Below, piece by piece: positions 48,045 to 56,593 of a stretch of 64,000 nt of DNA (positions are counted from its first letter, which is position 1; every line of letters starts with the position of its first letter). The DNA comes from Paraburkholderia sabiae. Its GTDB lineage: Bacteria > Pseudomonadota > Gammaproteobacteria > Burkholderiales > Burkholderiaceae. Location of the stretch: assembly GCF_030412785.1 (NCBI RefSeq), contig NZ_CP125295.1, positions 124,001 to 188,000 of the forward strand, read 5' to 3'. The translations under genes and the position numbers were made by a program. The notes beneath the pieces were generated by a model, which was given only the letters and a program-made list of their open reading frames with translations, searched no databases and was not told the DNA's origin.

Positions 48045-48836
48045 TTACCATCCTCGAATGTCGCGAACTTCTTTGTTGATTCGACCATGAACGCCGGTGA
48101 TGTCGTGTCCGAATCGTTCGGCCGTCTTGATTTGCATTTGAAGATAACGGGAACCCTCTACTCGAACGGGACCTGCAGCTCCAGGCCAGGTGATCATCAG
48201 ATAGCGGCCGAAGTTTTCTTCGTCAACCCTTACGAAATTAATCACCGAGCCGTCAAGCATGTTGACCAGGCGCTCGTCTTCGGCGCTAGCGTCGAAGTGC
48301 GGGAGCTCAGCCAATAGGCTGAGTAGGCGACGCGATGACCGCGGCATCGAGGTGCGCCGCTCCGATCGTTGCTCAATGGACGAGTCGCTGAACCTTCCCC
48401 AAATCCAGCTAAGCGTCGCCCAGATCATGCGGAGCACCCAGAGAAGAACATGACCAAAATGCTTGGGCACGCTCCATTTTGCGGAATAAGAGAAGTTACG
48501 TGCCACCGAGTCGGATATTATGTTGGTGCCCCAAGATGCCGTTACGAAAGGAATAATCCACATAAAGAACGTTCCAGCATTGCTTATGGCGGTTGCCTGC
48601 ACTGTCGAGAGGCCGTGCGCGCCTTTGGAGTTGATCAAGGACTGTGCAAATGGAATCCACCGCATTTGGATTTGAAAAGCCGCCCAGCCGGCAGCGAGGA
48701 TGAGCACCATTCCAAGAAGGATAGCCCCTACCTTGCTGATATCCTTGCTGGTCAGCAAAATGGTGGACACCGCTACTGCAACCATTAGTAGGTTAAGCAG
48801 GCTGAGTGTCATCATGGCGTTAATAGCATCAAACAT
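48045..48836 (-). CDS. Membrane protein of unknown function
   Basis: A 263-residue protein with about four hydrophobic segments in the first 150 residues (about 8-28, 36-56, 88-104 and 126-146) and a hydrophilic C-terminal domain (150-263) containing ERLVNMLDGSVINFVRVDEEN and VRVEGSRYLQMQIK. No family recognised. It is monocistronic and divergent from the repeat-rich region at 48.9 kb. Confidence 0.65.
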   Translation of the reverse strand: MFDAINAMMTLSLLNLLMVAVAVSTILLTSKDISKVGAILLGMVLILAAGWAAFQIQMRWIPFAQSLINSKGAHGLSTVQATAISNAGTFFMWIIPFVTASWGTNIISDSVARNFSYSAKWSVPKHFGHVLLWVLRMIWATLSWIWGRFSDSSIEQRSERRTSMPRSSRRLLSLLAELPHFDASAEDERLVNMLDGSVINFVRVDEENFGRYLMITWPGAAGPVRVEGSRYLQMQIKTAERFGHDITGVHGRINKEVRDIRGW

Positions 48837-49570
48837 CGGATCTCCAAGGCCAAAGTTGCGATAACGACCTATTGGCCGAATCCCTTAAATTTTCAACTTT
48901 AGTGCGATGAGGGACGGCTACTACGCATAAATCCGGTTTGTGGTCGCGTGGGCGAGGAACTACGCATAAGTTGGGGCCGCGCCACCTCAGCGGGAAGCTA
49001 CGCATAAATCGAGGCGCCTAGTTCGGACGCGATCTCATGTAGTTGAGGACTCGTTGGGCGTAACTTGCAAGGTGCGCAAATGCTCAATAGCCCCAGATCT
49101 GCATTCCCTTTACAGCCGCACATTGCTGGCAGAGCGCCGGTGGTCAGCTGCCGTCGAGGTAGTCTCTGTTTTCGACACTAGTGTCTCGCCCCAATTTATG
49201 CGCAAGTGGCGAATGCATGACAAAGGGAGCTCAACGGACGATCAGGCCCGGATGGGGCACGGCAGCGCCGTCGCGGCCTCGTTGAGACGGATCTACACAA
49301 CATACCGACCGGGCTAGTCTTCCCAGATCTTTTGATGAGCGCGAAGCGGGTCTCGATGATGGGCAGCACGCGGCTGAATCGATCCTCGGTGTGTCTAATG
49401 ACTGGGTGAGACTTCATTTTCAAGACCGACCGACGGAGCAGGCTCGGATCCGTGTAGCTAGACACCTAGCTATACGATCCATGGCGGGACGGCGACTTCC
49501 CGCACAGAAATGGCGTCCGAGCGGAAGCTAGAATGCATCCTCATCGAATAGTGAAACCTCGGGGGAAACA
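48837..49570. other. Gene-poor region with dispersed repeats
   Basis: About 730 bp without a supported gene. It holds three direct copies of the ACGCATAA motif at 38-39-bp spacing (48922-49015) and one inverted copy (49188-49202). Probably the remains of a mobile element end. Confidence 0.5.
48922..49015. repeat. Three TACGCATAA repeats, 38-39-bp spacing
   Basis: TACGCATAA starts at 48922, 48961 and 48999, followed by ATCCGG, GTTGGGGC and ATCGAGGC respectively. The same motif recurs near 20.9-21.4 kb, 41.37 kb (inverted) and 49.19 kb (inverted), only in non-coding parts of the island. Confidence 0.75.
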
Positions 49571-49939
49571 ATGAGGAAGCTGATTGCGGGTGCCCTGCTC
49601 GCCGCATCTGTTGGAGCGTTTGCGCAAACGCAAGTCCATATCGGAATCTCAGGCGTCACCGGAAGCGCCTTTATGCAGTGGTCGCATCGGAGCAGATCCG
49701 ATTACGTGAACGGTCTCGTTGACGGAATGCTATATGCGCCTGCCTTGGCCAATGCCAACCTCCCCTTCCTTGATCACATCGAGGATTGCTTTGTGGCGAT
49801 GCATCCCACGCACGGCCAGCTCACCTCGATCGTGGACCAATATCTACGAACCCATCCCGTCCTCACCGGGTATGAGATGCACAGCCTGACCTACTGGTCG
49901 CTTCGCGATGCGTGCGCGCAACTCGGCAAGCCTCTCTAA
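49571..49939 (+). CDS. Exported protein, Rap1a/Tai-like
   Basis: A 122-residue protein with a signal peptide (MRKLIAGALLAASVGAFA-QT). The mature part YVNGLVDGMLYAPA...CFVAMHPTHGQLTSIVDQYLRTHP...DAC resembles the Rap1a/Tai family, some members of which are periplasmic immunity proteins against type VI effectors. Two cysteines are spaced as expected for one disulfide. No cognate effector gene adjoins it. Confidence 0.6.
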   Translation: MRKLIAGALLAASVGAFAQTQVHIGISGVTGSAFMQWSHRSRSDYVNGLVDGMLYAPALANANLPFLDHIEDCFVAMHPTHGQLTSIVDQYLRTHPVLTGYEMHSLTYWSLRDACAQLGKPL

Positions 49940-50624
49940 GCCGGTCGAACCTTATATGGCGGGCAGCGAACCCTATACCGGTCCACGGCGGTCTCTACCG
50001 GCGCCCAGCCATGGAAACTTAGGCGTGGATTCGGGCCAAACTCAGACGGGAATTGGCTGAGCGGGCCGTGGCAGGCTTCGGTGCGGTATAAGAAATTTCT
50101 GGCAGGCGGCGATCGAAAGACAACGATACGGACCACACGTATAAGCTTCTTATAGAGAGAATGATGTGGGCTGTGTGTTCTCTACGTATGGATGATTGTG
50201 TGATTGATTCATGCGGCCCAGCGTGTATCGTGTCCGTGTCGGTGGTGTTATCGCGACCGGTCTTTCCGTCTACCGGGTGGGCACCCTTGTCGTTGCTGGT
50301 GGGCCAAGCGATCGGGTCGTTTTCTCTGCTCATCGGGTGGTCGATGCCGAGCTCATAGCGGGCCTGCTCGTCGTCGATACCTGTAAACTAACGAGGCGCT
50401 CGTAAGGGCGTTCTATGATCTTGAGTCACTTTCCATAGCCGGTAAAACCTTCGTAATGGGACCGAAATTGCGCGACTCCTTGAAATAGGCGAATTGCATT
50501 TCAGATCAATGGTTTATCGTGCCTCAGTTAGGCATGCTTTCGGAGCATGAAATAAAGCCCTGAATTTCCGTGTCGAAAGTGCCGTTATCATGCAAGCAAA
50601 ATCAAAGATTAAGAGGACTACACC
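49940..50624. other. Intergenic region, AT-variable, no clear gene
   Basis: Several short frames overlap on the plus strand around 50160-50405, but none has a convincing ribosome site. The promoter of the next gene is expected within 50400-50610. Confidence 0.4.
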
Positions 50625-51017
50625 ATGTTGCGGAAGGCAGCTATCGCAGGGGTATTCCTTACCAGCTTCTCCCTCGCGCACGCGTCCGACTGGCACCCCA
50701 TCGCGGGTAACAATGATGGCACTATCGAGATAGATCTGGGCACCGTTTCCCGGAACGGACCCTTGGTCAAAGTGTGGTTGCGTCAAATATTCTCCAATGG
50801 CAAAGCGGACACCGCATATCCGAGACCAATCGGTAGCAAGCAGACTCACTGGTATCTGGACTGCAAGCGCCGCGCTATAGCGCAAGGTGAGATTTTCGTG
50901 CGCGATATGCAGCAAGACATCATGTTCCAATCACGCGGAACGCCGAATGACTTTCAGGACGTCGTGCCTGATTCGACCGGTGAGGCTGTGCTCGAAACGA
51001 TCTGCGCCGCTCACTAA
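50625..51017 (+). CDS. Surface-adhesin E-like exported protein
   Basis: A 130-residue protein with a signal peptide (cut near AHA-SD). The pattern SDWHPIA...GTIEIDLGTVSRNGPLVKVWLR...HWYLDCKRRAIA is that of the adhesin E family, first named from Haemophilus protein E. Two cysteines remain. Preceded by AAGAGGA. The role in this organism is unknown; it may be a cell-surface protein of the island. Confidence 0.7.
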   Translation: MLRKAAIAGVFLTSFSLAHASDWHPIAGNNDGTIEIDLGTVSRNGPLVKVWLRQIFSNGKADTAYPRPIGSKQTHWYLDCKRRAIAQGEIFVRDMQQDIMFQSRGTPNDFQDVVPDSTGEAVLETICAAH

Positions 51018-51026
51018 CGGCTAAGC

Positions 51027-51794
51027 ATGACCGCCGACACGCACGTCTTTCAGATCACGCAGGCTCTGGCGCTCATGTGCGAGCGTCTGCCGCTTCCTCC
51101 TTCAGGGTTCGACTTGGTCGCCTTTCTGGAGAAGTGGCAAGACCTGACTGGCGCGATCATTGGTGGTCTGCTCGGCGTGATCGGGGCTTTGATCGTGGCG
51201 CGGAGTGCGACCCGGCGAGAACGGAAGATCGCCGCGACGATGGTGCTGCCCGAAGTGCAGAGCTTCGAAGCGGCGCAAATGGGCATCGCCAAACACCTGA
51301 AAGTCAGCTACCAGAGCAAGGCCGCCCAGAAGCGGCAGACTTGTTTCATGTTGCTGAAACAGCGGCCAAAGATCCGTGCTTTACACGGTGAGACGATCAC
51401 TCACCTGTATGATCTCGACGCTAGGCTCTTTGCCCATCTTTCGCTATGCAAGATGATTCACGAAGAGTTTGAGGCATCGCTCGGCCATTTCGAACAGGCG
51501 TGGAAGTCGGCAAAAGCGCCCATCGCATCGCCCCAGGATGCGGCGATGGTTGAGGCGGCTATCGACATTCGGGTAGCAGCGGTGACTGTGGCATGGGACC
51601 ATTGCGTGGAGCACGCGACCCTCGCGAACTATTTTCTCGGTCACTTCAATTTCAGTCTGTGGCCCGTCTGGGCAGGCAAGCTGAGAATGCGGCTCTTCCC
51701 CAATGACTTTGATCGGCGATCAAAGCGGCTGCTTAAGGAAGGCCAATTGCCCGTCGATGATCCGAAACAGACCAGACCTGATCAACCCATCTGA
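51027..51794 (+). CDS. Membrane-anchored protein of unknown function
   Basis: A 255-residue protein with one clear membrane segment at about 42-59 (TGAIIGGLLGVIGALIVA), followed by SATRRERK, and a helical cytoplasmic domain (about 70-230). The GxxxG-rich helix with a basic stop-transfer is common in small phage/plasmid membrane proteins. It begins 9 bp after the adhesin E-like gene, so the two are likely co-transcribed. Confidence 0.65.
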   Translation: MTADTHVFQITQALALMCERLPLPPSGFDLVAFLEKWQDLTGAIIGGLLGVIGALIVARSATRRERKIAATMVLPEVQSFEAAQMGIAKHLKVSYQSKAAQKRQTCFMLLKQRPKIRALHGETITHLYDLDARLFAHLSLCKMIHEEFEASLGHFEQAWKSAKAPIASPQDAAMVEAAIDIRVAAVTVAWDHCVEHATLANYFLGHFNFSLWPVWAGKLRMRLFPNDFDRRSKRLLKEGQLPVDDPKQTRPDQPI

Positions 51795-51892
51795 CGGGGT
51801 CTAGGGCACGCCTGCGCCCTTAGGGCCGCAGGAATAGCCGTTTCCAGCGTCACTCTTCCCCGACTACTGCGTAAACCCCGCTATGGGCGTTT

Positions 51893-52035
51893 CTAGCCAC
51901 ACGGGTTGTCCACCCCCTCGTCGATGATTGCCAGCTCGGCCTAGGTCAGATCGAGTTCGCGCTCGTCATCCATTTCGTGGAACTCGTCTTCGGTCTCGTA
52001 GAACTCCTGCACTCGCACTTTCGCACTTTCGGCAT
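51893..52035 (-). pseudogene. Small acidic gene broken by an 8-bp duplication and an amber codon
   Basis: ATG CCG AAA GTG at the start is followed by a second CGAAAGTG, an exact 8-bp tandem duplication that shifts the frame. Removing it restores MPKVRVQEFYETEDEF... and an acidic DERELDLT stretch, then TAG, then AELAIIDEGVDNPCG and a final stop. Function unknown. Confidence 0.55.
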
Positions 52036-52111
52036 GTCAGTTTCCCATTGTGTGGAGCCCGATTCTTGCGTGTGCATAGCACTGTAAGGGTCCTGATTCT
52101 GGCAGCGCCTG

Positions 52112-52222
52112 GCTGTATAAGGATCGGGTCTCGCCTTGGAAAAAAATTAGGCGCGAGGCCTTTGCATCGAACTCACGGTTTCTAAGACTATCGACGTCTT
52201 GCTACCGAGATCGGCCTTGGTC
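52112..52222 (+). repeat. Left copy of a ~110-bp direct repeat
   Basis: Begins GCTGTATAAGGATCG and includes TTTCTAAGACTATCGACGTC. The right copy (57212-57322) has the same order with substitutions and small gaps. The two bracket the nucleotide-metabolism operon. Confidence 0.8.
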
Positions 52223-52609
52223 GGGCTTCGTGTCCTTGCCCTTCATGAGCAACGTGCGGCCGCTCGCTCATTCTCTACAGCAACGGCCGCGCGACTGTAT
52301 TTCCGAGAAGGCCAAATGGAGGTCTTGTTCCATACCTGTGCCGATGCGCGTTCCCCTCGAACGCCACGATTGGCACCGAGCACGCCGCAGGACCGAACCT
52401 CGGGACATCGGATTGCGCTGACTTCTAGTCAATTCTCGACATAGAACTGCACCAATGTGGTGCGTCGACCTTAAACGGTCCAGTTCCCTTTCTGATCGCG
52501 CAGTTTAGAGCGGGTATGCCTGGGGCGATACAATGACGACTTGGGCGACCGCAGGCACAAATCTCCTCCGCAATCGCCGAACACCATTCATCCAGGCCAC
52601 CGTGCAACT

Positions 52610-53419
52610 ATGAAGCTTTTTCATCTGACAGACATCCATTGCGGGAACAAGAACGCGCCGTTTCGGACGGACGAGTTGGTCAACGCTCTGGAAGCGCTTT
52701 CGGGGGACTTTTCTCGCGACGACTGTTATCTAGTGGTGAGCGGCGACGTTACGTATCAAGGCAGCCTCGCGGGATACAAAGAAGCGCAAGCCGTGATAGA
52801 AAAATGCTGGCTGAGCCGGGGTGGAGCTGCGAGCCGCATTGTTGCTTGTCCGGGGAATCACGATATTTGTGAAAATTCCTTTCGCGCGTTCGATAAATTT
52901 ACTTACGCTGTGCGGCGCGACGGCCGGCTAAGCTTCGAAAACAAGAGCACGTGCGTCCTGAGATTCGGCGACGTCCTGTTTGCAGTGGTCAACTCCGCTT
53001 ACCATCGTGATCATAAATTCGGGCTAGTTGATGTCGCGCAGCTCGTTGATGAGTTGAAGGTGGCGAGGGTGTCGGAGTGCAACACCAAGATTGCGATCGT
53101 GCATCATCATCTTGTTGGAGTTGACGCCAACGATCTCTCGACTCTTAGGAATGCACTTCCACTTCTGGAAGCGCTGCAGAAACATGGATTTGAGCTCGTG
53201 TTGCACGGCCACAGACACTCGCTATCAGAAATTTCCGTAGGCCCGAACGCCATGGCTATCCGCGCTGGTCGCTCCCTGAACTTCGAAACACCCGGTTACG
53301 TGAATGGCATGTCGATACATGAACGGGTCAACGGGACTTGGGAGGCGAAGAACTTGTTTCTGTCAAAGGATATCGCAGCAGTCGGGCTGGCCGGGTTTGC
53401 AGCACAGGGGCGTGAATAA
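52610..53419 (+). CDS. Calcineurin-like metallophosphoesterase
   Basis: A 269-residue binuclear metal phosphoesterase. Metal motifs: D8-x-H10 (LTDIH), GD at 45-46 (SGDVT), GNHD at 82-85, HHH in IVHHHLVG, and GHRH in LHGHRHSLSE. It resembles the CpdA/Icc and 3',5'-cyclic nucleotide branch as well as DNA-repair-type members. ATG 52610 is the family start (MKLFHLTDIH). It leads the operon and ends 1 bp before the dTMP kinase ATG. The substrate might be a nucleotide product of the operon (inference). Confidence 0.88.
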   Translation: MKLFHLTDIHCGNKNAPFRTDELVNALEALSGDFSRDDCYLVVSGDVTYQGSLAGYKEAQAVIEKCWLSRGGAASRIVACPGNHDICENSFRAFDKFTYAVRRDGRLSFENKSTCVLRFGDVLFAVVNSAYHRDHKFGLVDVAQLVDELKVARVSECNTKIAIVHHHLVGVDANDLSTLRNALPLLEALQKHGFELVLHGHRHSLSEISVGPNAMAIRAGRSLNFETPGYVNGMSIHERVNGTWEAKNLFLSKDIAAVGLAGFAAQGRE

Positions 53420-53420
53420 A

Positions 53421-54041
53421 ATGGCTGGAAAATTTATCGTATTTGAAGGTATCGACGGCTCCGGGACCTCGACGCAGGCGACCCTTCTGCGCGACCGACT
53501 TATAACTACTGGCCAGCGTGCAGTATTGACGAGCGAGCCCTCAGAAGGGCCCATCGGGACGATGATTCGACAGGCGATGAAAGGGAGGGTGCTTTTCTCG
53601 CAGGAAGCTGCTCGTTTTGACCGACAGATGGCATATTTGTTCGCTGCAGATAGATTTGACCATTTGCATAACCCAGTGGACGGTGTTGAGAAGCTCGTGT
53701 CTGAGGGGACATTTGTTATCAGCACAAGGTATTACTTTTCGTCGTTTGCATATCATGGTGATTCTGCCGCAGACTTCGAACGGGTTCGCTCGCTTAACGC
53801 GGAGTTTCGGCACCCCGATCTGGTGATTTATCTGAGTAATACCGTTGAGCGATCGATGGCAAGGATTTCCAGCCGGAAGCATTTCGATGCATACGAAAAT
53901 GCAGCGAAACTAACGAAGGTTTCAGAAAATTACGAACGGATTTTTGCCGATTATCAATACCCATTCTTACGGCTAAATGCCAGCGATTCAATGGAGAGTT
54001 TGCACGAAGCCATTTATCTGCGAGTAAAGGATTTGCTGTGA
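53421..54041 (+). CDS. Thymidylate kinase-like protein
   Basis: A 206-residue NMP kinase. P-loop FEGIDGSGTSTQ (8-19), the TSEPSEGPIG segment, and TRYYFSSFAYHG matching the dTMP-binding DRY..SS.AYQ motif. The usual P-loop Lys is Thr here (GSGTST), a variant I believe occurs in some thymidylate kinases. It is not the housekeeping tmk, which normally sits beside holB in Burkholderia (inference). The stop overlaps the next gene (GTGA). It would phosphorylate dTMP or a modified analogue. Confidence 0.87.
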   Translation: MAGKFIVFEGIDGSGTSTQATLLRDRLITTGQRAVLTSEPSEGPIGTMIRQAMKGRVLFSQEAARFDRQMAYLFAADRFDHLHNPVDGVEKLVSEGTFVISTRYYFSSFAYHGDSAADFERVRSLNAEFRHPDLVIYLSNTVERSMARISSRKHFDAYENAAKLTKVSENYERIFADYQYPFLRLNASDSMESLHEAIYLRVKDLL

Positions 54042-54937
54042 ATTGCATTGATTACCAGAAAGAAGAGAATCTAGAGGCTGTTGCCGCTCGTGCTAGAAAT
54101 GCAGTGAACGAAGGCGTAAAGGTTTTCAACTTTATTATTGCGGCTGAGCTGTCGCGGGAAGCAATCGAGAACGCTCCTCTTGCTGATGTAACTGATATTG
54201 CGGAAAAATGGCGTCAACCGAATGTTCCTGATGATTTGATAATCAATCACGGGAGCTATTTCCAATACGCTATCGCTTTTTTGACAGATGAACTACGCCA
54301 AAAGCCCACCTCTAATCGGGCTCTCTATTCATTGATCAACACGAAAGATATTTCGGAGAGTGGGGATCGGCCGATTCCGTCGTTTTTGATCTTTCAATGT
54401 GGATTAGACGGCGATACTCTCTACTGCACAGTGTATCTTCGTGCGCTTGAAATCGCCAATTTCTTGAGGATCAATCTCGAGGAGATACGCCTTAACCTGT
54501 GCGAGGTATTAAAGCGAGTCCATGCGGTCCGGGTAAGGCTCGCCGTTTTCGCGTTTGGCGCATATAACCGCCCGAATCAGTCTACATTGATAAAGCCGGA
54601 GCTGGATCGGTTGTCGGATGTCGACTTCAGGGATGTGTTGGACTTCGAACGAGCGAGATTAGTGGAGATGCTAATCGAAAAGTCGCAGGAGGCAACGTTT
54701 ATCGATGTCAAGAGAATCGCGACGATCGCAGACTGGTCTGCCGCAGGACGTGCTCGTCGTCCCAATCTGGCAAATATCAATCAAATAAATCACCTCGCGT
54801 TTGAGGCAGTTAAGGCAGGGAACGAGCTCGCCGCAGTGCGTCTTTTGCACTCTCATCACGATGTTGTTGTTGGGGAAGCTGAGAAATATACGGCAGCCGT
54901 TACCAAACTTGCGTTGGAGTTCAGAAAATGTCCTTGA
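54038..54937 (+). CDS. Thymidylate-synthase-like paralogue without catalytic Cys
   Basis: A 299-residue protein starting at GTG 54038. The middle reads SGDRPIPSFLIFQCGLDGDTLYCTVYLRALEIANFLRIN-type sequence, which parallels the PCH..QF.v.dg.L...RS.D...G.P.N region of thymidylate synthase, but with no Cys at the nucleophile position (PIPS). It is probably a degenerate partner of the TS-family enzyme two genes downstream. The remaining parts are helical. Overlaps the MazG gene by 10 bp. Family link is my reading of motif order and should be checked by structure comparison. Confidence 0.5.
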   Translation: MNCIDYQKEENLEAVAARARNAVNEGVKVFNFIIAAELSREAIENAPLADVTDIAEKWRQPNVPDDLIINHGSYFQYAIAFLTDELRQKPTSNRALYSLINTKDISESGDRPIPSFLIFQCGLDGDTLYCTVYLRALEIANFLRINLEEIRLNLCEVLKRVHAVRVRLAVFAFGAYNRPNQSTLIKPELDRLSDVDFRDVLDFERARLVEMLIEKSQEATFIDVKRIATIADWSAAGRARRPNLANINQINHLAFEAVKAGNELAAVRLLHSHHDVVVGEAEKYTAAVTKLALEFRKCP

Positions 54938-55272
54938 CCATCGCCGAAATCCTCACGTTGCAGAGCGAATTTGATAGGAACCACGCCGGCGCTACCCCTT
55001 TTTTTGTTGAAATCAACGAAAAAAATCTTTGCGAACTCGAACATTTAATTGTTTGCATGGTGGGAGAGTTGGGCGAGTTCGCAAATATCGTAAAGAAGGT
55101 TCGGCGGGGAGATTTTCCGCTGGCAGATGTCAAGCCTGATCTTGATGAGGAATTGGTTGACGTTTTCATTTACTTGTTGAAGATCGCTGGACAGACCAAT
55201 GTTGACCTCGAAGCGGGTTTCCTGGAAAAAAGGAAACGTAACATTGATCGCTTCGCAAAGTATCGAAAATGA
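54928..55272 (+). CDS. MazG-like nucleoside triphosphate pyrophosphohydrolase
   Basis: A 114-residue all-alpha NTP pyrophosphohydrolase. The metal site is E47-x-x-E50 (GELGEF) and E75-x-x-D78 (DEELVDVFIYLL), the MazG signature. Such enzymes split dNTPs to dNMP and pyrophosphate. GGAG lies upstream of ATG 54928, and the stop overlaps the TS start (ATGA). In this operon it would return dNTPs to dNMP for the synthase and kinase, or deplete them. Confidence 0.9.
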   Translation: MSLTIAEILTLQSEFDRNHAGATPFFVEINEKNLCELEHLIVCMVGELGEFANIVKKVRRGDFPLADVKPDLDEELVDVFIYLLKIAGQTNVDLEAGFLEKRKRNIDRFAKYRK

Positions 55273-56198
55273 TTACTTTTAACGATCTGTCATTTAACGG
55301 GCAATATCTGAGCGCTCTCGAAATCGCTACCAGATCGCCCCATGTCGCACCGTCGCGGCTTGGTGACATGGTTAATCTCGGCCAGGCTTTTTTTGAAATA
55401 AAGCCTAATGACCCTCGACTCGTTTTCTTGAGTGGCCGGAAGCTAAATGCTGTCTTCGCAATCGTAGAGGCTTGCTGGGTATTGCGAGGGTCGAACGAAC
55501 TGGCGCCTCTCGCTCGAGAAATCGCCACATATGGCGATTTCTCGGATGACGGTGTGACGCTGAATGGTGCATACGGTTACCGGCTACGATCATATTTCGA
55601 TTTTGATCAAATCGAGCAAGGCTTGGAAATATTGAAGCTTGATCCTAGTTCTAGGCGAGTCGTATTGTCCTTATACGATACTGACGATTTGGGAAAGCGA
55701 TCAAAGGATATTCCGTGTAACACATCTGTGTTTTTGAAGATTATTGATCGAAAACTGGATTTGACGGTAATCAATAGATCGAATGATTTATTTTTAGGCG
55801 TCCCTTACAATATATTTACATTCGGAATATTGCAGGCTTACCTGGCCAAGAGGTTAGGCATGGATATAGGAAATCAGCGACATTTTACGGATTGCCTGCA
55901 TGCATACACCGAAAATCTGCTAAAAATTGAAGCTATTGTTCGGGCGAATAAATTGAGCGAAGTGGAGGAGAGATCTGCCGCTTTTAACTGGGAATACTCG
56001 GCTGCAATTTTGGAGAATGCGAATGCCATCGTCGATGACGATTTCCGCTCAATAACATCTGATGGTCTCAGGGCCTTCCTGTTGTCGCTAACGAAGGATG
56101 ATTGCGATCGCACAACTCATAGTGACTCTGATACCCATCACACGACCTTTTATACTTTTTTGGCAGACCGAGTGATCGGTCGACGATCTGCCAGATGA
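55269..56198 (+). CDS. Thymidylate synthase / pyrimidine hydroxymethylase family enzyme
   Basis: A 309-residue TS-fold protein. Recognisable blocks: EACWVLRGSNEL (W..RG), TLNGAYGYRLRSY (gdLGPvYGxQWR counterpart), PSSRRVVLS (the RR phosphate site), nucleophile C150 in DIPCNTS, and NRSNDLFLGVPYNIFTFGIL matching RS.D..LG.PFNI. The usual PCH is PCN, and sequence divergence from ThyA is large. It may make dTMP or transfer a one-carbon unit to another pyrimidine nucleotide. Coupled by ATGA on both sides. Confidence 0.82.
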   Translation: MITFNDLSFNGQYLSALEIATRSPHVAPSRLGDMVNLGQAFFEIKPNDPRLVFLSGRKLNAVFAIVEACWVLRGSNELAPLAREIATYGDFSDDGVTLNGAYGYRLRSYFDFDQIEQGLEILKLDPSSRRVVLSLYDTDDLGKRSKDIPCNTSVFLKIIDRKLDLTVINRSNDLFLGVPYNIFTFGILQAYLAKRLGMDIGNQRHFTDCLHAYTENLLKIEAIVRANKLSEVEERSAAFNWEYSAAILENANAIVDDDFRSITSDGLRAFLLSLTKDDCDRTTHSDSDTHHTTFYTFLADRVIGRRSAR

Positions 56199-56593
56199 AT
56201 TTTCAAAGGGACAACATGTCTGGAACCGCCGCTGTAGAGTTCGCGTTGCTCACCACTGAGAGCCAAGAAGTTATAGTGGAAAGCATAAACGCGTGGGCAA
56301 CTCGTCTCACTGGTTGTCTTCCGCAACTTAAGGCTGTGCTAGGTGAGGATGGCCGAAAACTTGGTATGGACTCGCCGGGCAGAAGCGAAGACCAACAATT
56401 GCGCACAATTTTGCTTTCCGCCGTGCTGACATCCGGCGATCCGAATGTTGCGCGTTCGGAAGTAGGACAGCATAGACTGCAACAGATAGCTGCAGCAGCC
56501 TCCGCTCTTGGGGTTGCTATGAACGACGTCCAACCTCTGTCGAGCGCGGCGAAAGAACTTTTCGCGGCGATCGACTCTTTGGTAACTAGATGA
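56195..56593 (+). CDS. Small unknown protein ending the nucleotide operon
   Basis: A 132-residue, mostly helical protein (SQEVIVESINAWATRL..., AAAASALGVAMNDVQPLSSAAKELFAAIDSLV). ATG 56195 overlaps the synthase stop; ATG 56216 is possible. No family recognised. Its conserved coupling to the operon suggests a partner or regulator. Confidence 0.65.
   Translation: MNFQRDNMSGTAAVEFALLTTESQEVIVESINAWATRLTGCLPQLKAVLGEDGRKLGMDSPGRSEDQQLRTILLSAVLTSGDPNVARSEVGQHRLQQIAAAASALGVAMNDVQPLSSAAKELFAAIDSLVTR

Larger units (their letters stand above)
51795..52609. other. Gene-poor region with a broken gene and a long repeat
   Basis: About 815 bp without an intact gene. It contains the minus-strand pseudogene at 51893-52035 and the left copy of the ~110-bp repeat (52112-52222). 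The promoter of the nucleotide operon should lie in 52430-52600. Confidence 0.5.

Noticed and set aside
50211..50405. 64-codon Val-rich frame in the 49.9-50.6 kb gap
   Set aside because: No convincing ribosome site, three overlapping frames of similar length, no family; could be real but not supported.
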